Assembly: GCA_003242085.1 (NCBI GenBank) | Contig: QBML01000018.1 | Coordinates: forward strand, 29,725-93,724 | Direction of reading: 5' to 3' | DNA: 64,000 nt | Origin: Pseudanabaena frigida | Lineage (GTDB): Bacteria; Cyanobacteriota; Cyanobacteriia; Pseudanabaenales; Pseudanabaenaceae | Part shown: positions 60,370 through 64,000 of the stretch, in pieces | How the letters are laid out: every line of letters begins with the position of its first letter | How positions within the stretch are numbered: the stretch's first letter is position 1 | Notes under the pieces: model-generated | Databases searched by the model: none | What the model saw: the letters and a program-made list of their open reading frames with translations, nothing else | What the model was told of the DNA's origin: nothing | Program-made: the position numbers and the translations under genes

Positions 60370-60576
60370 TTAGTCGATAGAAATTGATTGAGGCCCATCA
60401 TTTTTGCTATTGCTGCTAGTAGTAGAAGCAGCATTCACAGTTGCTCCCTGTTTTTCAAGCCACCCCTTTAAAGGATCTTGTTGGAGATCTAGTTTGAGAA
60501 ACCCCGAAACGAGACCACCAAAAAATGCAACGGGTTGCCCTAAGAACTCATTGAGAATCGGTTTTAGCTCGTCCAT
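60370..60576 (-). CDS. Small conserved-looking hypothetical protein
   Basis: 68 aa MDELKPILNEFLGQPVAFFGGLVSGFLKLDLQQDPLKGWLEKQG. Confidence 0.6.
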   Translation of the reverse strand: MDELKPILNEFLGQPVAFFGGLVSGFLKLDLQQDPLKGWLEKQGATVNAASTTSSNSKNDGPQSISID

Positions 60577-60734
60577 AAATGCAGAAATGTAGTTTGGGTT
60601 AGATAACAGACAAAGATTTAGATGGCGCTGCCGATAAAGGTAGTACCTATCGCAATTGTACCTTCTTTTTTAGAGACCCGTCATTTAAAGCTGTAGCAAA
60701 CCAGTAGTTCTCATTATGAATCAGCAACGTAGAC

Positions 60735-60790
60735 GCTGACACTATAAATGAAAGCCAGTCGTAGGGCTGGCTTTCATTTATAGTGTCAGC
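60735..60790. terminator. 24-bp-stem hairpin 3' of kinase gene
   Basis: gctgacactataaatgaaagccag-N8-ctggctttcatttatagtgtcagc. Confidence 0.8.
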
Positions 60791-60795
60791 CATCT

Positions 60796-62580
60796 TTAAT
60801 TCACTTTTGTAAGACTAGCAATTTTCCATTTACCTTCTTCAAAACGGAGCGTACACACATACTTACCTCGCGATGGCTGGGACTGCGTACTATCAATCTT
60901 GCCATTGACATAAAGCGTTGGGCTTTCAAAAATTTCTACTGTTACATTCGCTTGATTATCTTGAATACCAAAAGAGCCTGCCCGACTAACAGTAAATTCA
61001 CCATAGCGATAAAAAGCATTATTGCTTTGCAACCAGTCAATCGAGCCCTTACGTTTTTCTAAAGCTTCACCTGTAGTTAATTCAGCTAATAATTGACGGT
61101 CGAATGGTGGGGCAAACATTTGATTTTTACTAGCCACTAAGTTATTGACGATCGCCACAGCATCTGACTCAGACAAGGGTTCAATTCCTGTTTTCGTTGA
61201 TGTAGTCGATGTTTTTGTGGGTGTGGGGCGATCGCTAGCTGAATGACTCGCAGAAGGGGATGGGCTAGAAGAAGGGGTAGCCACAACTGATATTGATGGA
61301 CTAGCCACAGATATCGCATCAGGATTTGCGGTAGTAGGGCTAGGCTTACTGGTTTGGTTAGCTTGACTAGTAGCCATTTTTGGCTCATTTACCACACTAG
61401 GATTTCGAGTTGCCATAACCGCACCGATCGCGATCGCGGTTACAAATGCTCCACCCCAAACAGCAACCCATAGACCTTTTTTATCGCTACTACCACTATT
61501 ACTCTGACTAGGGGCATAAATCTGCACGGTAGGCGGAGCTGGATTCGCATAAGCAGGATCGCGACCGCCAGAATTAGCACCAACCTGTGGGGCAGAAGTT
61601 GATGCGGGTTGTGCTAAAGGCTGTGTTGGCAATAATACAGGTGGTGTAGGTACGACTTTTGGAGAAACTTCAGTAATTAAGTTATTACCTTTATTTATAC
61701 CCACAATCGTTGACTGAAGACCGTTTGCAGTCTGACTTGCTTGTTGACTTGGTAACTGGTTCGAGCCTAAGGCTGCTAAAGCTTGACGCACTTCTGATGA
61801 GGTTTCATAGCGATCTTTGTAGTGATAGCGGGTCATCTTAGCCAAGATATCGATTAATCCCGACTTAGTAGACACAAGGTGCTGCCAAATTAATTCCCCC
61901 GTTTGATAGTCTTCCTGTAGTTCGCGAGGCGGCAAACCTGTCAAAGCCTGAATACCGATTACCCCGATCGCATATAGATCGCTATTTGTTCGTGGCTTTC
62001 CTTGAGCTTGTTCGCTGGGCATATAACCCAAAGTACCGATCGCCACTGTCGCAATAGTCTGCCCCTCTTGATTTATTTGATTTTGTACCTGCTTGATTGC
62101 CCCAAAATCGATCAGCACCAACTTGTCATCAGACTTACGCCGAATAATATTATCTGGCTTGATATCACGATGAATTACGCCATGACTATGCGTATATTCC
62201 AAAATATTTAATAAATCATCTAATATCTGGATTACTTGAATGTCCTTCAGCCGATAACCACGTACTAACTCTAGTTCTAGCGATCGCCCTTCAATAAACT
62301 CTTCCACCAGATAAAATTCTCCTTGCTGCTCAAAATAGGCTAGTAAGCGCGGAATGCGATCGTGATTGCCCAACTGAGCAAGAGTTTGCGCCTCACTCGT
62401 AAACAAACGACTAGCAACTTTTAAATATTGGAGGTCATTACTAGCTGGTTTGAGATGCTTGACTACACAGAGGGGCTCATTGGGAATGCGAGTATCATGA
62501 GCGAGATAAGTATGTCCAAATCCGCCCTCACCCAATTTGCTAGCAATGCGGTAGCGCCCATCAAGTAATTGACTAATCAT
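60796..62580 (-). CDS. Serine/threonine protein kinase with C-terminal ARC6/IMS-like domain
   Basis: LDGRYRIASKLGEGGFGHTYLAHD; GVIHRDIKPDNII; C-terminal ARC6-like IMS (DUF4101) pattern. Confidence 0.92.
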   Translation of the reverse strand: MISQLLDGRYRIASKLGEGGFGHTYLAHDTRIPNEPLCVVKHLKPASNDLQYLKVASRLFTSEAQTLAQLGNHDRIPRLLAYFEQQGEFYLVEEFIEGRSLELELVRGYRLKDIQVIQILDDLLNILEYTHSHGVIHRDIKPDNIIRRKSDDKLVLIDFGAIKQVQNQINQEGQTIATVAIGTLGYMPSEQAQGKPRTNSDLYAIGVIGIQALTGLPPRELQEDYQTGELIWQHLVSTKSGLIDILAKMTRYHYKDRYETSSEVRQALAALGSNQLPSQQASQTANGLQSTIVGINKGNNLITEVSPKVVPTPPVLLPTQPLAQPASTSAPQVGANSGGRDPAYANPAPPTVQIYAPSQSNSGSSDKKGLWVAVWGGAFVTAIAIGAVMATRNPSVVNEPKMATSQANQTSKPSPTTANPDAISVASPSISVVATPSSSPSPSASHSASDRPTPTKTSTTSTKTGIEPLSESDAVAIVNNLVASKNQMFAPPFDRQLLAELTTGEALEKRKGSIDWLQSNNAFYRYGEFTVSRAGSFGIQDNQANVTVEIFESPTLYVNGKIDSTQSQPSRGKYVCTLRFEEGKWKIASLTKVN

Positions 62581-62613
62581 GCTTGCCTACTCCATCTCTG
62601 CAATAAATATAGC

Positions 62614-62666
62614 AAAACCCAGAGATTCGAGACGGCACTTCCTGCTATCTCGAATCTCTGGGTTTT
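62614..62666. repeat. 19-bp-arm palindrome, truncated family B-like flanks
   Basis: aaaacccagagattcgaga..tctcgaatctctgggtttt, preceded by tatagc and followed by gtcctaag. Confidence 0.6.
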
Positions 62667-62847
62667 AATTCGTCCTAAGTATTATAATGACACCTTGGTT
62701 TATGATGGTTAAGCTGTAATGCCTATAACTAACTTAAAGCGCTAACGTCAGAAAATGACATAGCCTAGAATAGACATATAGCTTTTAGAAACGGTTTGTA
62801 GAAAAGGACTAGTAAACTGCTAGCCGAACCAGTTGTTTTGATGATTT

Positions 62848-63198
62848 ATGGCTAGATACACTCAACATTTCTTAGTTGAAATCGCTCCCGAAGACCTGCA
62901 TTCAACGATTATCAAAACGTTGGAAGCTTGCAGCTTAGTAATTACCTATGAAACCGACGACTATGTGATTGCTCAAGAAATCGAGACGAATGCTTCATTC
63001 GCCAAAATGGTAACTGTAGAAGTTCTAATCCATCGCTCTGAGATAGAAGGTAATCAAGCAAAATTGACTAGTGTTACTAAAAATTCTGAACTACCTCTTC
63101 GTATTAACAATCACTGTCAAGGGATCTCCAATCGCGTTTCTAAAGCATTTAGTGACAGCTCAGCATGGAAACTCTTAGAAGTTACCGCAGGATATTAA
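62848..63198 (+). CDS. Hypothetical protein, conserved-looking
   Basis: 116 aa ORF directly upstream of smpB. Confidence 0.65.
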   Translation: MARYTQHFLVEIAPEDLHSTIIKTLEACSLVITYETDDYVIAQEIETNASFAKMVTVEVLIHRSEIEGNQAKLTSVTKNSELPLRINNHCQGISNRVSKAFSDSSAWKLLEVTAGY

Positions 63199-63229
63199 AA
63201 AGTACTTAGACAGTACTCAATGGGAATAA

Positions 63230-63688
63230 ATGGGCAATTATCGTCGTGTACTCGCCGAAAATCGGCAAGCTAGATTTAATTACGAAATCCTCGAAACTCA
63301 TGAAGCAGGAATCGAGTTGCTTGGTACTGAAGTTAAATCAATTAAAGGAGGAAAAGCAAATCTACGCGATGCCTATGGCATTGTGCGGAAGGGGCAGATC
63401 ATGCTGCTGAATATGTATATTGCCCCCCACCATACAACTAGTGTGTATTTTAATCATGAGCCAACCCGCACTCGCCGCTTGCTGCTGCATAAGGACGAAA
63501 TTCGTAAATTGATCGTGGCTGTACAACAAAAGGGTTTGACTTTAATACCACTTAAGGTTTATCAGAAGGATGGATGGATTAAGGTCGATCTAGCGTTAGT
63601 GCGACAGAAGAAGCTACATGATAAGCGTGATGACATGAAAAAACGCGATGATAAACGTGAAATCGAACGTGCTATGAAAACCCATTAG
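63230..63688 (+). CDS. smpB: SsrA-binding protein
   Basis: RRVLAENRQARFNYEILETHEAGIELLGTEVKSIKGGKANLRDAYG. Confidence 0.96.
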   Translation: MGNYRRVLAENRQARFNYEILETHEAGIELLGTEVKSIKGGKANLRDAYGIVRKGQIMLLNMYIAPHHTTSVYFNHEPTRTRRLLLHKDEIRKLIVAVQQKGLTLIPLKVYQKDGWIKVDLALVRQKKLHDKRDDMKKRDDKREIERAMKTH

Positions 63689-63704
63689 CTTCTGCATCGC
63701 TCAG

Positions 63705-63812
63705 CTATAGCAATACAAGTTTTGCTTAGGACATAAAACCCAAAACATAGGGGCGGTGCTATGCACCGCCCCTATGTTTTGATTTGTCCTAGCTATCTCT
63801 TTCATTGCCATA
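63705..63812 (+). repeat. Palindrome family B member (MITE-like)
   Basis: ctatagcaatacaagttttgcttaggacataaaaccc..caaaacataggggcggtgc-tat-gcaccgcccctatgttttg..atttgtcctagctatctctttcattgcc. Confidence 0.8.
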
Positions 63813-63852
63813 ACACAAAGTGAAACTACTGCTGGTTGAACAGCGCTGAAGC

Positions 63853-64000
63853 CTAATGCATTGCCATCATTTCCAATTCATAAAGGCTGGCATACAAACC
63901 TTGTTTAGCGATTAACTGGTCGTGACTGCCAGATTCAATCACTTCGCCTTGCTTAAGTACAAGAATGCGATCGACATTGCGAATGGTTGAGAGTCGGTGA
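63853..64000 (-). CDS. ABC transporter (ATPase C-terminus), truncated by window end
   Basis: Manual translation [48 protein letters not shown]. Confidence 0.93.
   Translation of the reverse strand, partial: HRLSTIRNVDRILVLKQGEVIESGSHDQLIAKQGLYASLYELEMMAMH

Noticed and set aside
1-64000. Abundant GCGATCGC sites
   Set aside because: HIP1 is a well-known highly iterated palindrome in cyanobacteria; not novel.
1-64000. tRNA, rRNA, tmRNA or CRISPR loci
   Set aside because: None could be recognised by eye; a tRNAscan/Infernal run would be decisive.
727-64000. Most 60-100 aa ORFs overlapping larger genes in other frames
   Set aside because: Explained as shadow ORFs of well-supported CDSs; not reported as genes.

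Overview
This is a cyanobacterial chromosomal window. It is rich in HIP1 (GCGATCGC) and carries psbM, chlP, acsF, split pntA1/pntA2/pntB, an S1-like gene, ftsH, pheA, smpB and an ARC6/IMS-type Ser/Thr kinase; a Pseudanabaena-like host is only inferred. The dominant structure is a direct tandem duplication of 23,493 bp (1..23493 and 23494..46986), apparently perfect. The new joint fuses the first 223 codons of pntA to the interior of a phytochelatin-synthase-like gene, and intact pntA survives only at the end of copy 2. Position 1 of the window is exactly the first base of the unit, so a contig-start or assembly explanation must be tested. Each unit encodes a putative envelope redox/methionine-repair neighbourhood: ECF sigma, RskA-type anti-sigma, a lipoprotein with 16 DAMK repeats, a DM13 lipoprotein, a Tat TlpA-like thioredoxin, CcdA, a cytochrome b and a YedY/MsrP-like molybdoenzyme. 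This resembles the MrpX/YedY hypochlorite-scavenging module known from Proteobacteria. Each unit also carries an Eco47II-like R-M locus whose nuclease gene has an in-frame amber stop, a HigBA toxin-antitoxin pair, trmJ and a class-A beta-lactamase-like gene. Intergenic regions contain many long perfect palindromes. Some fall into at least two sequence families with conserved flanks and covarying stems, suggesting non-autonomous mobile or REP/MITE-like elements that double as terminators. All identifications come from reading the translations and bases; no searches were run.
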